Source: Seleniivibrio woodruffii (GTDB taxonomy: Bacteria > Chrysiogenota > Deferribacteres > Deferribacterales > Geovibrionaceae). Taken from it: DNA of 64,000 bases. Location: contig NZ_SMGG01000006.1 of NCBI RefSeq assembly GCF_004339245.1, positions 241,087 to 305,086 on the forward strand, written 5' to 3'. This document shows, one piece after another, positions 26,510 to 36,231 of the stretch. The position numbers and the translations under genes are program-made. The notes beneath the pieces are model-generated. The model searched no databases, was not told where the DNA came from, and saw nothing but the letters and a program-made list of their open reading frames with translations. The stretch's first letter is position 1; the number at the start of each line of letters is the position of its first letter.

Positions 26510-27016
26510 ATGGAAAGAACCGGAATCGTAACCATGAAAGGCAACCCCATGACACTGGTCGGCAATGAAATAAAAGTCGGCGACAAGGCTCCCGATTTCA
26601 CAGTGTCCGCCCAGACCCTCGCCCCCGTTACACTGAAAGATTATGCAGGCAAAATAAAGGTCATCAGCGTGACCCCTTCGCTGGATACACCCGTATGCGA
26701 TTTTCAGCTGCGCAGACTGAACACCGAAGTGGCATCCATGGGCGACGACATCGTAATGTTGAACATCAGCATGGATCTTCCCTTTGCCATCAAGCGTTTC
26801 TGCACAGTGGCAGAAATCGACAAAGCCATAGCACTCAGCGACTATAAGGAAGCGTCATTCGGCACTGCTTTCGGCGTTCTCATCAAAGAACTCCGCCTGC
26901 TTGCCCGTGCTGTGTTTGTTGTGGATAAGAATGATGTGGTTACTTACGTTGAGATAGTGCCCGAAGCCACAAACGCTCCCGACTACGAAAAACTGATAGC
27001 CTTCATAAAGAAATAA
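26510..27016 (+). CDS. tpx: Thiol peroxidase (Tpx)
   Basis: Atypical two-cysteine peroxiredoxin that reduces peroxides using thioredoxin. The 168-residue protein has the peroxidatic cysteine in PSLDTPVCDFQLRRLN and the resolving cysteine in RFCTVAEID, spaced as in the family. AAGGAG precedes the ATG. It is monocistronic, with a hairpin repeat just after it. With the glutathione peroxidase at 59560 it suggests exposure to oxidative stress. Confidence 0.96.
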   Translation: MERTGIVTMKGNPMTLVGNEIKVGDKAPDFTVSAQTLAPVTLKDYAGKIKVISVTPSLDTPVCDFQLRRLNTEVASMGDDIVMLNISMDLPFAIKRFCTVAEIDKAIALSDYKEASFGTAFGVLIKELRLLARAVFVVDKNDVVTYVEIVPEATNAPDYEKLIAFIKK

Positions 27017-27031
27017 GTCCCTTCTGAAAAT

Positions 27032-27089
27032 GTCATTCTGAGTGAAACGAAGAATCTCATTCAGACCCTTCGCCAAAGCTCAGGGTGAC
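27032..27089. repeat. B-type palindromic repeat after tpx
   Basis: GTCATTCTGAGTGAAACGAA at the left and CAGGGTGAC at the right, with an inner AATCTC/GAC pairing, make an imperfect hairpin related to part B of the 230-bp array. It lies between convergent genes and could act as a terminator-like structure. Confidence 0.75.
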
Positions 27090-27098
27090 TCTGATAAT

Positions 27099-27125
27099 TA
27101 AAAAAAGGGCGGCACTGCCGCCCTT
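27099..27125 (-). terminator. Terminator of the 27128 gene
   Basis: AAGGGCGGCA / TGCCGCCCTT forms a perfect stem with a tiny loop, followed by TTTTTTT on the minus strand, two bases after the stop. Confidence 0.93.
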
Positions 27126-27127
27126 CA

Positions 27128-27724
27128 CTAAGCCGTAAATTTTGTATCAATATCCATCTGCCCGCTGTCGTAGGAAAATTCCGTGCTGTAGTGCTCCTCT
27201 CCGTCGAAAAGGTCGGCATACTCTTTCAGCAAGGCATCGATCTCCCTTTTGCTGTCGGCATTCTCATATTTTATCTGAAACTCAAGGGCTCTCTCAAAAT
27301 GTGGCATCTGGGAAGCCAGCGCCATGAAATTTGACATTTCCTGCGAAAGCTCCGGATTGTTGTCGAAAAGCTCCTGAATCTCACCGATATCGTCCCTGTC
27401 GCCTCTGACGTTCAGACTGCCATCCGAACCGACGCTGAAAGTTACTGCGGGTTCGCTTGCTATCCCCGCTCTTTTAAAGGCTTCGCTGAGTCTCTCCTCC
27501 ATATAGGCGGAAATTTGTTCCACATTGTCCCTTGTGGGCAGGATGAGCGGATCTGCGGAAAGTAGACTTCCGTTCCCCATGGACTTGAACGTATCAACAA
27601 CATTTCCTGCGTCCATGCTCATCATCATGTGTGCAAATTCGATTTGCTGAGAGACAGTTGACGGCTTTTTAAATTTGGCTTCGCCGTTCTTCTCCGCCTC
27701 GCTTACGCTCCATATACTGTTCAT
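27128..27724 (-). CDS. Hypothetical acidic protein
   Basis: I do not recognise this 198-residue protein. It has no signal peptide, membrane segment or catalytic motif. It is acidic and mostly helical; a glycine/aspartate stretch (SVGSDGSLNVRGDRDDIG) in the middle suggests a small beta region. It begins MNSIWSVSEAEKNG, and RGTGC-type ribosome signal is weak. It has a strong terminator directly after it and stands 41 bases downstream of the DJ-1 gene on the same strand, so they may be cotranscribed. Confidence 0.7.
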   Translation of the reverse strand: MNSIWSVSEAEKNGEAKFKKPSTVSQQIEFAHMMMSMDAGNVVDTFKSMGNGSLLSADPLILPTRDNVEQISAYMEERLSEAFKRAGIASEPAVTFSVGSDGSLNVRGDRDDIGEIQELFDNNPELSQEMSNFMALASQMPHFERALEFQIKYENADSKREIDALLKEYADLFDGEEHYSTEFSYDSGQMDIDTKFTA

Positions 27725-27765
27725 AATGCACCTCGTATACGGTTTATAAGCAAATTGTGTGCTAA

Positions 27766-28317
27766 TTATGCGTACAGCATCCCTTCACGCAGTCTCCGGG
27801 CAGTCTCTTCATCTTTAAGGAGTTCCACAAGGGTGAAAGCGAACTCTGCCGCCGTCGCAGGACCACGGCTGGTGATGAGGTTTTCGTCCACAACCACTTC
27901 CGCAAGCTGATAATCGCAGTATTTGGCAAAAGCTTCCGCCATTGAAGGATAGCAGGTGGCCATTACATCCTTTATGACACCCTTTTCCGCCAGAACAAAC
28001 GGAGTTGCGCAGATGGCCGCAACAAACTTTTCAGGGGCTGCCAGATACTGTTTCACAATATTCAACACCGCTTCGCTGTCGCCGATGTTTTTCGCACCGA
28101 CACCGCCGCCAGGCAAAACTATCATCTCATAATCTTCCGGCTTCACATCTGAAATAAGCCTGTCCGCTTCGATCCGGATATTGCGTGCACTGGTCACCAG
28201 TCCGGCCTTCAGAGCCACGGTATCAGTATCTATCTCAGCTCTGCGCAAAATATCCACCACAGCCAGAGCCTCTATCTCTTCAAATCCGTCCGCAAGGACA
28301 ACCATAACTTTGCTCAT
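27766..28317 (-). CDS. DJ-1/PfpI-family protein
   Basis: 183 residues of the DJ-1/ThiJ branch, with roles reported in glyoxal detoxification and oxidative stress. The conserved glutamate is in ADGFEEIEA and the reactive cysteine in AAICATPFVLAE (nucleophile elbow); IVLPGGGVGAKN is also typical. The family resembles YajL. It is divergent from trpB. The precise activity (deglycase, glyoxalase or chaperone) is debated in the family and not decidable here. Confidence 0.9.
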   Translation of the reverse strand: MSKVMVVLADGFEEIEALAVVDILRRAEIDTDTVALKAGLVTSARNIRIEADRLISDVKPEDYEMIVLPGGGVGAKNIGDSEAVLNIVKQYLAAPEKFVAAICATPFVLAEKGVIKDVMATCYPSMAEAFAKYCDYQLAEVVVDENLITSRGPATAAEFAFTLVELLKDEETARRLREGMLYA

Positions 28318-28341
28318 ACAGCACCTCTTTCTTAAACTCTA

Positions 28342-28370
28342 TTGAATTAAACTCATAAATCAATTAAAAT
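28342..28370 (+). promoter_or_regulatory. Candidate trpB-queH promoter
   Basis: TTGAAT (28342-28347) and TAAAAT (28365-28370) are exactly 17 bases apart, 29 bases before the trpB start. No trp attenuator hairpin or leader peptide is visible between them and the gene. Confidence 0.55.
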
Positions 28371-28399
28371 TTTCGGGTAAATTGCAAACGGAGGTTCGC

Positions 28400-29749
28400 G
28401 TGAAAAAAGTATATCTCAATCCCGCCGACATGCCCACAAAGTGGTATAACATCCTTTCGGAACTGCCGGACATGGCGCCGCCAATAAGCCCCGCCACAGG
28501 AAAACCCGTCACCCCTCAGGAGATGACGGCCATCTTCCCCGAGCCGATCCTTGAGCAGGAGATGAGCCCGCAGGCATGGTTTGACATTCCCGAAAAGGTT
28601 CTGGATATACTCTCACTCTGGCGCCCCACTCCCCTGATCCGTGCGGAGAGACTGGAGCAGGCTCTGGGCACTCCCTGCAAAATATATTATAAATACGAAG
28701 GGACTTCCCCCGCAGGCAGCCACAAGACCAACACTGCCGTTCCGCAGGCCTATTTCAACAAGATATGCGGCATAAACCGCATCGCCACAGAGACAGGCGC
28801 AGGCCAGTGGGGAAGCGCACTCTCTTTCGCATCGCAGATATTCGATATGCAGCTCAGGGTTTACATGGTGAAGGTGAGCTACTTCCAGAAACCCTACCGC
28901 AAATCGTTCATGAATATGTTCGGCGCAGAGGTCATCCCCTCGCCTTCAACAATGACCAACGCAGGACGTGAGGCTCTGGCGAAAGACCCGAACTCAAACG
29001 GCTCTCTGGGGCTTGCCATCAGCGAAGCTGTTGAAGAGGCGGCATCACGCAAGGATACCAACTACGCCCTTGGCTCTGTGCTCAACCACGTTATCCTCCA
29101 CCAGACCCTCATAGGTCTTGAAGCTCAGAAACAGATGGAACTGGGCGGCGACTACCCCGACATGGTGTTCGCATCATGCGGCGGCGGCTCGAACTTCGGC
29201 GGCATAGCGGCTCCCTTTGTTAAGGACAAAATAGACGGCAAAAAGGTTGAGTGCATAGCTGTTGAACCCATATCCTGCCCGACACTGACCAAAGGCAAAT
29301 ATGCCTTCGACTACGGCGACGTGGCGAAGCTCACCCCCATTCTTAAAATGTACACTCTCGGCCACGACTTCATGCCACCTGCGATCCATGCGGGCGGTCT
29401 GCGCTACCATGGCGACAGTCCAATCGTCAGCAACCTGATGAACAAAGGACTGATAGGCGCAAGGAGCGTCGGTCAGCTGGATATATTCAAATACGGAACT
29501 CTTTTCGCCAAGACCGAAGGAATAGTTCCCGCTCCGGAATCCGCGCACGCCATTGCGGCAACGGCTCTGGAAGCTCTGAAATGCAAGGAGACGGGAGAGA
29601 AGAAATCGCTTCTGTTCTGCCTTTCCGGCCACGGTTTCTTCGACATGGCCTCCTACGACCAGTATCTGGAAGGAAAACTTGAGGACTATGCATACCCCGA
29701 AGAGGCAATTGAGGAATCTCTGAAAAATCTTCCCCAAGTGGATATGTAA
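28400..29749 (+). CDS. Tryptophan synthase beta-like protein, long TrpB2 type
   Basis: PLP enzyme of the TrpB2 subfamily, 449 residues, longer than standard TrpB. The PLP lysine is in PAGSHKTNTAVPQAY and the phosphate loop is SCGGGSNFGG. TrpB2 proteins condense indole with serine and often act without TrpA, salvaging indole. The GTG at 28400 follows GGAGG; the frame is open for six codons more. No trpA or other trp gene is nearby, and the next gene queH overlaps by one base, so the pair is cotranscribed for no obvious metabolic reason. Confidence 0.9.
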   Translation: MKKVYLNPADMPTKWYNILSELPDMAPPISPATGKPVTPQEMTAIFPEPILEQEMSPQAWFDIPEKVLDILSLWRPTPLIRAERLEQALGTPCKIYYKYEGTSPAGSHKTNTAVPQAYFNKICGINRIATETGAGQWGSALSFASQIFDMQLRVYMVKVSYFQKPYRKSFMNMFGAEVIPSPSTMTNAGREALAKDPNSNGSLGLAISEAVEEAASRKDTNYALGSVLNHVILHQTLIGLEAQKQMELGGDYPDMVFASCGGGSNFGGIAAPFVKDKIDGKKVECIAVEPISCPTLTKGKYAFDYGDVAKLTPILKMYTLGHDFMPPAIHAGGLRYHGDSPIVSNLMNKGLIGARSVGQLDIFKYGTLFAKTEGIVPAPESAHAIAATALEALKCKETGEKKSLLFCLSGHGFFDMASYDQYLEGKLEDYAYPEEAIEESLKNLPQVDM

Positions 29750-30315
29750 TGAATATACTTCTGCACCAGTGCTGCGGCCCATGCTCAATTTACCCCGTGG
29801 AGGTTTTAAGGGGCATGGGTCACAGCATAGCAGGGTACTGGTTCAACCCCAATATCCACCCGCTGACAGAATATTACCGTCGTTTTGAGACTTTGGTTAA
29901 ATTCAACAGGGACGAAAAGATCCCGTTTTTTGCGGACGATAACTACGGTTTAGTCGAATTTACACGTAATGTGGCAAATGCTCATAATTCCAGATGTGCC
30001 TATTGTTACGCCGTCCGACTTGAAGCCGCCGCAAAAAAGGCATCCGAGGAAGGGTTTGACGCTTTCACCAGCACCCTTTTCTACAGCAGATACCAGAATC
30101 ATGAGCTGATGAAGCAAACTGCACAAAATATATCGGCAAAATATTCTATTGATTTTTTCTATTATGATTTCAGAACAGGCTGGCAGAAAGGCATCGACTG
30201 CTCCAGGGAAAAAGACATGTACCGACAGCCATATTGCGGCTGCATATACAGCGAAGAGGACAGATACAGGGCACAAATCAGTAAAAAGATTAATAATTTG
30301 TTATCAGACAATTGA
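29749..30315 (+). CDS. queH: Epoxyqueuosine reductase QueH
   Basis: Last step of queuosine tRNA modification, the non-B12 type of enzyme. The 188-residue protein has the paired cysteines LLHQCCGPCS at the start, RCAYCYAVRLE in the middle and YRQPYCGCIYSEEDR at the end, which bind an iron-sulfur cluster and a metal. It starts at the TAATG overlap with trpB. No queG-like gene is seen in the window, as expected where QueH replaces it. Confidence 0.92.
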   Translation: MNILLHQCCGPCSIYPVEVLRGMGHSIAGYWFNPNIHPLTEYYRRFETLVKFNRDEKIPFFADDNYGLVEFTRNVANAHNSRCAYCYAVRLEAAAKKASEEGFDAFTSTLFYSRYQNHELMKQTAQNISAKYSIDFFYYDFRTGWQKGIDCSREKDMYRQPYCGCIYSEEDRYRAQISKKINNLLSDN

Positions 30316-30356
30316 ACACTGGATTTAAAACTATTGCATATTCCTATATTTTCCGT

Positions 30357-30389
30357 TTGACAATTTAATTACTCATATGAGATTATAAT
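30357..30389 (+). promoter_or_regulatory. Weak candidate promoter upstream of the chemoreceptor
   Basis: TTGACA (30357-30362) and TATAAT (30384-30389) are both perfect but 21 bases apart, longer than normal. No sigma-28 (TAAA-N15-GCCGATAA) sequence was seen. A GCCTC/GAGGC hairpin follows at about 30450-30473 in the leader. Confidence 0.3.
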
Positions 30390-30513
30390 ACATAACCTTT
30401 CTGCTGCTGCACACTTTAATTTATGATAAACAATGGGTGACAGCGGGAGCCTCTGGCTTTTATTTTCGAGGCGTATTTTACGCATTACCGGACACTTATA
30501 CGGAGGCATTTTT

Positions 30514-32283
30514 ATGAGCAATATCAAACGAAAATTCGGCGTAGCTTTTCAGCTCCAGCTGCCTATTACGCTGATTTCTATCCTGATTTTCACAGTCATA
30601 ATCCTTATGACGCACTACTACAACAATCTCAACGCCGAACACATCGCAAAGATGCGCTCTGCGGAGATGAACAAGCTGCTTGACTATTACGTCAGCCACG
30701 TTCTTGAAAGCTCCGAAACCGAAAGCACAAAGTATTCGGAGATAAGTGCGTTCATCAAGTCCAACAAACTGGGCGAAAACGGCTATTTTTTCATTCTCAA
30801 CGGCAAGGGCGATGTTCTTTTCCACATCAATCCCCAGCTGGTCGGAACAAACATCGGCGGTTATGACTTCATCAAAACCATGCTGAACGAAAAGACAGGC
30901 TCCATAACCTACGAGTTCAAAGGCACAACCAAGGTTGTGAACTACTCCACCAGGACGGACAACGGCTGGCTGATGGCCGCAGGATATGAGGTCAACGAGC
31001 TTTTCGCCTCTTTCAGAAAGGTTGAAAGGAACATTGTCTTCATAAGCATGGCAGGACTGATGGTTCTCATCATCTCCACAGCAATAACGGTCAGGGTTTT
31101 CAAAAAGAGCATAAACGAAATGCTCGGCTCATTCGTTGATGTTGCGAAGGGCGACCTGAAATATGCAGGAACACCCGGATTCTGCCACTCCTGCTCCGAC
31201 CACATGCAGTGCAATGACAAAACCTGCTCCGCATACGGAGTCAGCGGCGAACCCTGCTATCTGACGGTTGGCAGCGAGGCTCCCAACTTCGGAATGGAAG
31301 TTCAGTGTATCAAAATAAAAAACAAAGAATACAAGTCATGCGACGAGTGCGATTATTATCAAAGAGAACTTAAATCATCCAACGAGTTCTCCCAGCTTTC
31401 CCAGTACAACTCGGCAATGATAATCAAACTTGCCCGCTCGCTTAAGAGCATAAAGGACACGGCAGATAAACTCAGCATCGGTTCCTCGACCCTCTCCTCC
31501 TCAACAGAGGAACTGGGTGCAAACATAACTCAGCAGAATCAGGAGGTTTCGCAGATCTCCGCCGCAATGCAGCAGATAAACTCCGGTGTCGAAGACGTTG
31601 CCCATAAGGTCACCGAAACCGAGAATCTGGCAAAACAGAGCAGGGAATATGCTGAAAACTCCGAGAACAAAACCCAGGAGGGAGAGAAGATCATCGGCGA
31701 CATGGTAATATCCAGCAAATCGCTGATAGACAACATAAACACCCTCAAAAGCAATTCGGAATCCATGTATGATATTCTGGGACTGATAAACGATATCGCC
31801 GACCAGACAAACCTTCTTTCGCTGAACGCCGCCATTGAGGCCGCCAGAGCCGGAGAGGCCGGCAGAGGCTTTGCGGTGGTTGCTGATGAGGTTCGCAAAC
31901 TGGCGGAGCGCACAGTTTCATCGGTCAAAGAGATATCCGACATCATCAACCAGAACAACAGACAGGTTGAAGGTGCGGTCAAAAACGTTGAACAGAACAT
32001 AAAAATGATAAGCGGGGTTGCAGATTTCATGGGGCATCTGAAAGAGATGGCTCAGCTGACCAAAAACAACTCCATACTTACATCCGATAATATTTCGCAG
32101 GTGGTTTCCGCTGTGCAGGAGCAGGCGGCGGCCATTTCCCAGATGGAAAACGCCATACGGAACGTTTCTGTTGGCATTCAGGAGATAACACAGGCCACTT
32201 CTGTTCTGGCGGAGATGAGTACAGAACTCCGCACAGACGGTATCGTTCTGGAGGAAGAAACCGGACGGTACAGGTATTCATAA
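30514..32283 (+). CDS. Methyl-accepting chemotaxis protein with cysteine-rich insert
   Basis: Membrane chemoreceptor of 589 residues. TM1 lies near 13-36, followed by a periplasmic single-Cache-like domain ([18 protein letters not shown]) and TM2 near 170-195. Residues 223-285 are cysteine-rich ([30 protein letters not shown]), between the membrane and the signalling domain. The C-terminal coiled coil has the conserved hairpin tip [19 protein letters not shown]. There is no CheR-binding pentapeptide. The start at 30514 follows GGAGG. A terminator follows, so it is monocistronic; ligand unknown. Confidence 0.92.
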   Translation: MSNIKRKFGVAFQLQLPITLISILIFTVIILMTHYYNNLNAEHIAKMRSAEMNKLLDYYVSHVLESSETESTKYSEISAFIKSNKLGENGYFFILNGKGDVLFHINPQLVGTNIGGYDFIKTMLNEKTGSITYEFKGTTKVVNYSTRTDNGWLMAAGYEVNELFASFRKVERNIVFISMAGLMVLIISTAITVRVFKKSINEMLGSFVDVAKGDLKYAGTPGFCHSCSDHMQCNDKTCSAYGVSGEPCYLTVGSEAPNFGMEVQCIKIKNKEYKSCDECDYYQRELKSSNEFSQLSQYNSAMIIKLARSLKSIKDTADKLSIGSSTLSSSTEELGANITQQNQEVSQISAAMQQINSGVEDVAHKVTETENLAKQSREYAENSENKTQEGEKIIGDMVISSKSLIDNINTLKSNSESMYDILGLINDIADQTNLLSLNAAIEAARAGEAGRGFAVVADEVRKLAERTVSSVKEISDIINQNNRQVEGAVKNVEQNIKMISGVADFMGHLKEMAQLTKNNSILTSDNISQVVSAVQEQAAAISQMENAIRNVSVGIQEITQATSVLAEMSTELRTDGIVLEEETGRYRYS

Positions 32284-32294
32284 CCTCTTTTTGG

Positions 32295-32322
32295 AAAGGG
32301 CGGCTGATAACCGCCCTTTTTT
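32295..32322 (+). terminator. Terminator of the chemoreceptor gene
   Basis: AAAGGGCGG / CCGCCCTTT with a CTGATAA loop, followed by TTTTTT, 12 bases after the stop codon. Confidence 0.93.
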
Positions 32323-32378
32323 CATTTCAGTACCCCTTTACCCCTGTCTTTTCCCCTCTTTTTTCCTCCGCCGATTTG

Positions 32379-32387
32379 TGATACAAT
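32379..32387 (+). promoter_or_regulatory. Candidate extended -10 promoter of uxs-ugd
   Basis: TGATACAAT (TGnTACAAT) lies 29 bases before the uxs start. No good -35 is seen in the preceding pyrimidine-rich stretch. Confidence 0.35.
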
Positions 32388-32416
32388 ATTTTTTTATCTA
32401 ACTTTCGGACGGATAC

Positions 32417-33370
32417 ATGAAAAGAATACTTGTAACCGGCGGCGCCGGATTTTTAGGCAGCCACCTTTGCGACAGACTTTTGAAAGACGGACACGAGGTT
32501 CTCTGCGTTGACAACTTCTTCACCGGAAGAAGGGACAACGTCAAACATCTTCTGGATAACAAAAACTTCGAACTTCTCCGCCACGATATAACCTTTCCCC
32601 TTTATGTGGAGGTTGACGAGGTATATAACCTCGCCTGCCCCGCAAGCCCCGTGCACTATCAGTTCGACCCTGTGCAGACCACAAAAACGTCGGTCATGGG
32701 AGCCATAAACGTTCTGGGGCTTGCAAAACGCCTCAAGATAAAAGTGCTTCAGGCATCCACATCCGAGGTCTACGGCGACCCCGAAGTGCATCCACAGCCT
32801 GAGACATACAGAGGAGCTGTCAACCCCATCGGCATCAGAGCCTGCTACGACGAAGGGAAACGATGCGCCGAAACGCTCTTTTTCGACTACCACCGTCAGC
32901 ACGGAGTGAACATTAAGGTGGTCAGGATTTTCAATACCTATGGACCCCGAATGCACCCAAACGACGGGCGTGTAGTGAGCAATTTCATCGTTCAGGCGCT
33001 TAAGAACGAAGACATAAGCATTTACGGTCAGGGCAACCAGACCCGCAGTTTCTGCTTCTGCAGTGACCTCATTGAGGGTTTCGTGCGGATGATGGCCTCA
33101 CGTGACGGCTTCACAGGTCCTGTGAATCTGGGCAATCCTGGCGAGTTTACAATTTTACAACTTGCGGAAAAGGTCATAGATATGATAGGGAGCAGGAGCA
33201 AGCTGATCTTCAAACCTCTGCCCCAGGACGACCCCATGCAGAGGAAACCCGACATAGCCCTTGCTAAGAAAGAACTTGACTGGGAACCCTCAATTCAGCT
33301 TGAAGAGGGTCTTAAACACACAATAGATTATTTTGAAAACCTTTTAAGAAACGAAGGAGCGATTAAATGA
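32417..33370 (+). CDS. uxs: UDP-glucuronate decarboxylase (UDP-xylose synthase) type epimerase
   Basis: Extended short-chain dehydrogenase of 317 residues that probably decarboxylates UDP-glucuronate to UDP-xylose. NAD site [14 protein letters not shown]; the catalytic Tyr-x3-Lys is in [11 protein letters not shown]; the [10 protein letters not shown] and [17 protein letters not shown] segments are typical of UXS. Its partner ugd, which makes the substrate, follows with a four-base ATGA overlap. Together they supply UDP-xylose or UDP-glucuronate for polysaccharide. Confidence 0.9.
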   Translation: MKRILVTGGAGFLGSHLCDRLLKDGHEVLCVDNFFTGRRDNVKHLLDNKNFELLRHDITFPLYVEVDEVYNLACPASPVHYQFDPVQTTKTSVMGAINVLGLAKRLKIKVLQASTSEVYGDPEVHPQPETYRGAVNPIGIRACYDEGKRCAETLFFDYHRQHGVNIKVVRIFNTYGPRMHPNDGRVVSNFIVQALKNEDISIYGQGNQTRSFCFCSDLIEGFVRMMASRDGFTGPVNLGNPGEFTILQLAEKVIDMIGSRSKLIFKPLPQDDPMQRKPDIALAKKELDWEPSIQLEEGLKHTIDYFENLLRNEGAIK

Positions 33371-34689
33371 ACATAGCGGTAATCGGAACAGGATACGTTG
33401 GACTTGTAACGGGCGCATGCTTTGCCGAGATGAGCAACCGTGTGATCTGCGTTGATATCGACCAGAAAAAAATTGAAAATCTCAAGAACGGGATAATCCC
33501 CATATACGAACCAGGACTGGACACCATAGTCCTGAACAATGTGAAGTCAGGCGACCTGTCCTTCACTACAAATATAGAGGAAGCACTGGTAAAGTCCAAC
33601 ATCTGCTTCATAGCAGTGGGAACCCCAATGGGCGAAGACGGCAGCGCTGATCTTCAATACGTTCTGAAAGTGGCCGACAGCATCGGCCGCCACATGGACA
33701 AGCACATGTACATCATCGACAAATCCACAGTGCCCGTGGGCACGGCGGACAAGGTTCGTGCAACCGTTGAAGGCGTTCTCAAGGAGAGAGGCTCAAACCT
33801 GACGTTCGATGTTATCTCCAACCCCGAGTTCCTTAAAGAGGGTGCGGCAGTTGCGGACTTCATGAAACCCGACAGGGTTGTTGTGGGCTGCGACAATGAC
33901 AAGGCAGTCGAGGTTATGCGTGAGCTTTATGCCCCCTTCACAGTAAACCACGAAAGATTCATCTCAATGGACATCCGTTCCGCCGAGATGACCAAATATG
34001 CGGCCAACGCAATGCTTGCCACAAAGATATCCTTCATCAACGAGATATCCAACATCTGCGAAAAGGTGGGAGCGGACGTTAACAAAGTCCGTAAGGGCAT
34101 CGGCAGTGACTCAAGAATAGGCTACAGCTTCATCTATCCCGGATGCGGATACGGCGGCAGCTGTTTCCCCAAAGACGTTCAGGCTCTTATCAGAACAGCT
34201 CAGCTGAACGGCTATGAGCCCAAGGTTCTCTCCGCTGTGGAAGAGGTGAACTACGCTCAGAAGAAGGTCATCGTTCAGAAGGTCATAAAACGTTTCGGAA
34301 GCGACCTGAGCGGCATGACTTTCGGCGTGTGGGGGCTTTCGTTCAAGCCTGAGACCGATGACATGCGTGAGGCGGCCTCAATCACCATTATCAACGAACT
34401 GACAGCGCTCGGCGCAAAGATAAAGGCCTACGACCCCAAAGCGGCTCACGAAGCGCAGGTATGCTACCTGAAAGGCAACGATGCCGTTGAATACGTCGAC
34501 AGCAAATATGCGGCGGTGCACGGCTCAGACGCCATGATTCTCATCACCGAGTGGAAGGAGTTCCGCAGTCCCGACTTTGAAGAGATCAGAAAATCCCTTA
34601 AAAACCCCGTGGTATTCGACGGACGCAACCAGTACAAAAAAGAGAAGATGGCGGAGATGGGATTCGAATATTACCAGATAGGTGCATAA
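33367..34689 (+). CDS. ugd: UDP-glucose 6-dehydrogenase
   Basis: Twice oxidises UDP-glucose to UDP-glucuronate. The 440-residue protein has the NAD fold [20 protein letters not shown], the [12 protein letters not shown] loop and the catalytic cysteine in [13 protein letters not shown]. It starts inside the uxs stop. The two-gene pair probably feeds capsule or LPS sugars; no glycosyltransferases are adjacent. Confidence 0.97.
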   Translation: MNIAVIGTGYVGLVTGACFAEMSNRVICVDIDQKKIENLKNGIIPIYEPGLDTIVLNNVKSGDLSFTTNIEEALVKSNICFIAVGTPMGEDGSADLQYVLKVADSIGRHMDKHMYIIDKSTVPVGTADKVRATVEGVLKERGSNLTFDVISNPEFLKEGAAVADFMKPDRVVVGCDNDKAVEVMRELYAPFTVNHERFISMDIRSAEMTKYAANAMLATKISFINEISNICEKVGADVNKVRKGIGSDSRIGYSFIYPGCGYGGSCFPKDVQALIRTAQLNGYEPKVLSAVEEVNYAQKKVIVQKVIKRFGSDLSGMTFGVWGLSFKPETDDMREAASITIINELTALGAKIKAYDPKAAHEAQVCYLKGNDAVEYVDSKYAAVHGSDAMILITEWKEFRSPDFEEIRKSLKNPVVFDGRNQYKKEKMAEMGFEYYQIGA

Positions 34690-34690
34690 C

Positions 34691-34918
34691 TTGCAGACAG
34701 GAGACATCGCAAGATTTCTCATTTATGCAGGATTAATAATTGCGGCGGCAGGGGCTGTTATGCTCCTGCTGTCCAAATTCGGCGGGATAAATCTTGGAAA
34801 ACTTCCCGGTGACATCAGCATAAGGCGGGAAAACTTTTCGTTCCATTTTCCCATAGTCAGCTCAATTGTTATCAGCATCGTCATAACAGTCATACTGAAC
34901 CTGTTTTTCAGAAAATAA
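34691..34918 (+). CDS. DUF2905 small membrane protein
   Basis: 75 residues with two membrane helices (FLIYAGLIIAAAGAVMLLLS and a C-terminal ISIVITVILNLFF). The central LGKLPGDISIRRENFSFHFP is the DUF2905 signature. I choose the TTG at 34691, which has AGGTG six bases upstream; GTG at 34682 overlapping ugd is the alternative. Function is unknown; the family is widespread. It begins a run of plus-strand genes. Confidence 0.8.
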   Translation: MQTGDIARFLIYAGLIIAAAGAVMLLLSKFGGINLGKLPGDISIRRENFSFHFPIVSSIVISIVITVILNLFFRK

Positions 34919-34955
34919 ACTTTAAATATTAACTGAATCCTGTTAGTTTATAGTT

Positions 34956-35375
34956 ATGAAATCATATCGCAAAGAGCTTTGGTTTGACACGTCCGCACGG
35001 ATGGAATTCATAAACATCACCCGTGATGTTGAACAGTGCCTGAAAGAGAGCGGGATACGGGAGGGTCTGTGTCTGGTGAACGCCATGCACATAACCGCCT
35101 CGGTCTTCATAAACGATAACGAATCCGGACTTCATCAGGACTATAAGGACTGGCTGGAGAAACTCGCTCCCCATGAGCCTCTCAGCCTATACAGACACAA
35201 CAGAACAGGGGAGGACAACGGAGACGCACACCACAAACGCCAGATAATGGGGCGGGAGGTTGTGGTCGCCGTTACCGAGGGACGGCTGGATTTCGGCCCG
35301 TGGGAATGCATCTTCTACGGCGAGTTTGACGGCAGACGGAAAAAACGTGTCCTCGTAAAAATTATCGGAGAATAA
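34956..35375 (+). CDS. YjbQ/UPF0047-family protein
   Basis: 139 residues of UPF0047, a small beta-fold family with reported weak thiamine phosphate synthase activity; its real role is not settled. Signatures are [18 protein letters not shown] and [18 protein letters not shown], with metal-binding histidines, and [17 protein letters not shown]. The start has no strong ribosome site. The DHH phosphoesterase starts one base after its stop. Confidence 0.88.
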   Translation: MKSYRKELWFDTSARMEFINITRDVEQCLKESGIREGLCLVNAMHITASVFINDNESGLHQDYKDWLEKLAPHEPLSLYRHNRTGEDNGDAHHKRQIMGREVVVAVTEGRLDFGPWECIFYGEFDGRRKKRVLVKIIGE

Positions 35376-35376
35376 A

Positions 35377-36231
35377 TTGCTTTTACACATTTCACACAAC
35401 GATCTGGACGGCGTCAGCTGCGGCGTCCTCACCAAGCGCTTTCTGCGTGAGGTCGACAACATCTACTGCAACTACAACGAGATAGACCATATTCTAGCCG
35501 AAATAAACACCGCCGAGTACGAGCGCATACTCATCACGGATATGTCGCCCAGCAGGCGTGCATTCGAAAGGCTTCAGGGTGAGATAGAGATAATCGTCAT
35601 AGACCACCACGAGTCCTCAACATGGCTTAAAGAGATAACGGAGACCGTTCACGACATCAGCAGATGCGCCACAATGCTCACCTACGAGTGGCTGGCGGAC
35701 ATGGGAAAGGACGTCTCTTCATACAGAGACCTTGTGGAGTGCGTAAACGACTTCGACATGTGGCACTTAAAGCGCAAGGACAGCCTCCAGATGAATATGC
35801 TGTTCATGAAGCTGGGTGTTGAAAGATACATGGACAGATTCGTCCGAAGACCCTACAACGGCTTCAACGAGGACGAAATGCTCATTGTCGACCTTGAGAC
35901 AGAGCGCAGGGATAAGTATATCCATGCCGCTTCCAAATCGGGCTTCGCAATGAAAGACGCCAACGGACTGGATTTCTTCACTGTTTTTGCCGAGGAGTAC
36001 AGCTCGGAGCTTGGCAATCACATAATAAAAGACCTTGAGATGGACTACGTCATCATCATAAACATGCAGCGCAAAAAGGTCTCCCTGCGCTCACGCCCCG
36101 CTGTGGACGTCCGCAAACTGGCGGAACTGAACGGCGGCGGAGGACACAAGAACGCCGCAGGCTTCTCCTTCACCTTCGATTTCTGTGTGATGGATTTCCT
36201 GCGTGACATAGGAGTTGTTTATGAAGGCTGA
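35377..36231 (+). CDS. DHH-family phosphoesterase, NrnB/oligoribonuclease-like
   Basis: 284 residues. HNDLDGVSCG and the DHHESS motif bind two metals; the C-terminal DHHA1 domain has GGGGHKNAAGF. The N-terminus is close to NrnB-type nano-RNases, which degrade short RNA oligomers, so this is the best guess, though pAp phosphatase or cyclic-dinucleotide activity also occurs in the superfamily. The start codon is TTG, with GGAG seven bases before. It overlaps engB by 11 bases. Confidence 0.85.
   Translation: MLLHISHNDLDGVSCGVLTKRFLREVDNIYCNYNEIDHILAEINTAEYERILITDMSPSRRAFERLQGEIEIIVIDHHESSTWLKEITETVHDISRCATMLTYEWLADMGKDVSSYRDLVECVNDFDMWHLKRKDSLQMNMLFMKLGVERYMDRFVRRPYNGFNEDEMLIVDLETERRDKYIHAASKSGFAMKDANGLDFFTVFAEEYSSELGNHIIKDLEMDYVIIINMQRKKVSLRSRPAVDVRKLAELNGGGGHKNAAGFSFTFDFCVMDFLRDIGVVYEG

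Noticed and set aside
30450..30500. Possible cyclic di-GMP riboswitch before the chemoreceptor
   Set aside because: The GCCTC/GAGGC hairpin lacks the conserved GEMM core.
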